Positions 62,985-64,000 of a stretch of 64,000 nt of DNA are shown one piece after another. Origin of the DNA: Metellina segmentata (taxonomy: Eukaryota; Arthropoda; Arachnida; Araneae; Tetragnathidae). The notes under the pieces are model-generated. The model was not told the DNA's origin. It did not search any database and was given only the letters and a program-made list of their open reading frames with translations. Each line of letters opens with the position of its first letter. The stretch's first letter is position 1. Position numbers and translations under genes: made by a program. Location of the stretch: assembly GCA_947359465.1 (NCBI GenBank), contig OX375878.1:80951627-81015626 (forward strand), written 5' to 3'.

Positions 62985-63917
62985 ACAGAGATACCAACTA
63001 CTACGGATTCTCCGTAGTTTCTACGAAAGTGAATCTGGTACTACGGATTACGGAATCGAGGATTTTTTTCTGTGGAAAAATTCAATTTTATTTATTTTTC
63101 ACAACTGGTCAAGTTTTTTTATGAACAAAAATTTCAATTTTTTGCAATGTGATATAATTTTTTCAGACACAGTTATTGGTTCGATATATGTGTTTTCATG
63201 CATGGTAGTAACCTTATATTATGGTATATACCAGGAATGGCAAACCTATGACCCACGGGTTAGACACTGACCCACGCAGGCTTTATGACGAAATTTGACA
63301 TCTTTACTAGGGATTTGGAAATGAAAATCATGAAATACTTTCCAATTACAAAAACATTTTCAAAACACAATAACAATGGAAAATACGCTTGACGTTCAAG
63401 AAAATACAATACAAAAATATTTAATAACTATACAGGAAATAAAATAAGCCTCAGAGGAGAGATGTATTCAATTTAAAATAATGGAAAATACATTTCACTT
63501 TATTTTATATCCATACAAAACGAAATTTGAAACAATGGAGTTAAACGAATTTAAGTGACTAGGTATTCATAATTTAGAAATTGAATTAGTTGAATTTCAA
63601 AGCAAAATAGTTTGGAAAAATAAAGTTGATAAATTTGGTCTCACACTAAAAATTGAAAATATTATATTAAACTTATGAGGATTCTTTACCAAATAATTTT
63701 ATATCAATGAAGAAACTTACTAAAGCTACTAATTATAAATAATATTATGTGTCGCATATATGTTTTAAATTTGTAATTAAATATTTGAATTAATGATATA
63801 TGCGTGTAACTTAAGGCGATTTCTTAAATTTTTACTTGACTACTGAAACATTCTTAAAACTACGAATTTTTTCCTTTGGTACTACTGAAAGCTTCCATCG
63901 CAGGTTGGTATCTCTGT
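62985..63917. mobile_element. Candidate TIR element, 0.93 kb
   Basis: ACAGAGATACCAAC at 62985 and GTTGGTATCTCTGT at 63904 are perfect 14-base inverted repeats. CTACGGA-type palindromic repeats lie just inside the left end, and a related AACTACGAA lies near the right. A secure target duplication is not visible. A fragment of the hAT-like family (ATGGCAAACCTATGACCCAC at 63238) is nested inside. No coding capacity was recognised. Confidence 0.6.
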
Positions 63918-64000
63918 ATACACTAGAGGTTGAACTTCCTATTATACGTTGATGCATTTTGATAATGCGTACGATTTTCGTACAATGTACTAGATTTAGA

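Overview
This is an AT-rich eukaryotic window. The intron-split genes, tRNA-derived SINEs, mariner/Tc1, Helitron and BEL/Pao remnants, and a secreted CUB-LDLa-trypsin protease point to an arthropod, most likely a chelicerate such as a spider. The lineage is inferred from gene and repeat style, not from a diagnostic sequence.

Two host genes can be supported. On the minus strand, 15669..17000 is an uninterrupted 443-codon GT10 alpha-1,3-fucosyltransferase with an N-terminal membrane anchor. On the plus strand, nine exons between 24744 and 52333 join in phase into a 452-residue secreted protein: signal peptide, CUB domain, LDL-receptor class A module, then a complete trypsin-fold domain with the His/Asp/Ser triad. 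Its introns 3, 4 and 7 are swollen by transposons; intron 4 alone is about 12.8 kb.

Layout. 1..15668: sparse non-genic DNA with a 0.4 kb inverted-repeat element, a SINE followed directly by a 5 x 141 bp tandem array, and an unexplained two-strand ORF patch near 9.0-9.65 kb. 15669..17000: fucosyltransferase. 17829..19827: a TA-flanked, decayed DNA transposon. 20.3-24.4 kb: SINEs, a Tc1-like transposase fragment and a TAA-flanked foldback element. 24.7-52.3 kb: the protease gene. Its intron 3 carries a 2.3 kb element with a perfect 8 bp target duplication, and next to it a hAT-like element that contains a Helitron and a MITE. Intron 4 carries SINEs, a decayed mariner, two abutting Helitrons, and a BEL/Pao 5' fragment broken by an 8-bp-TSD MITE. 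52.3-64 kb: no gene found; minisatellite, second copies of the foldback and short Helitron families, long (TA)n tracts, and a foldback element near the end.

The two genes have no evident functional link. No RNA gene beyond tRNA-derived SINE heads, no CRISPR array and no operon is present.
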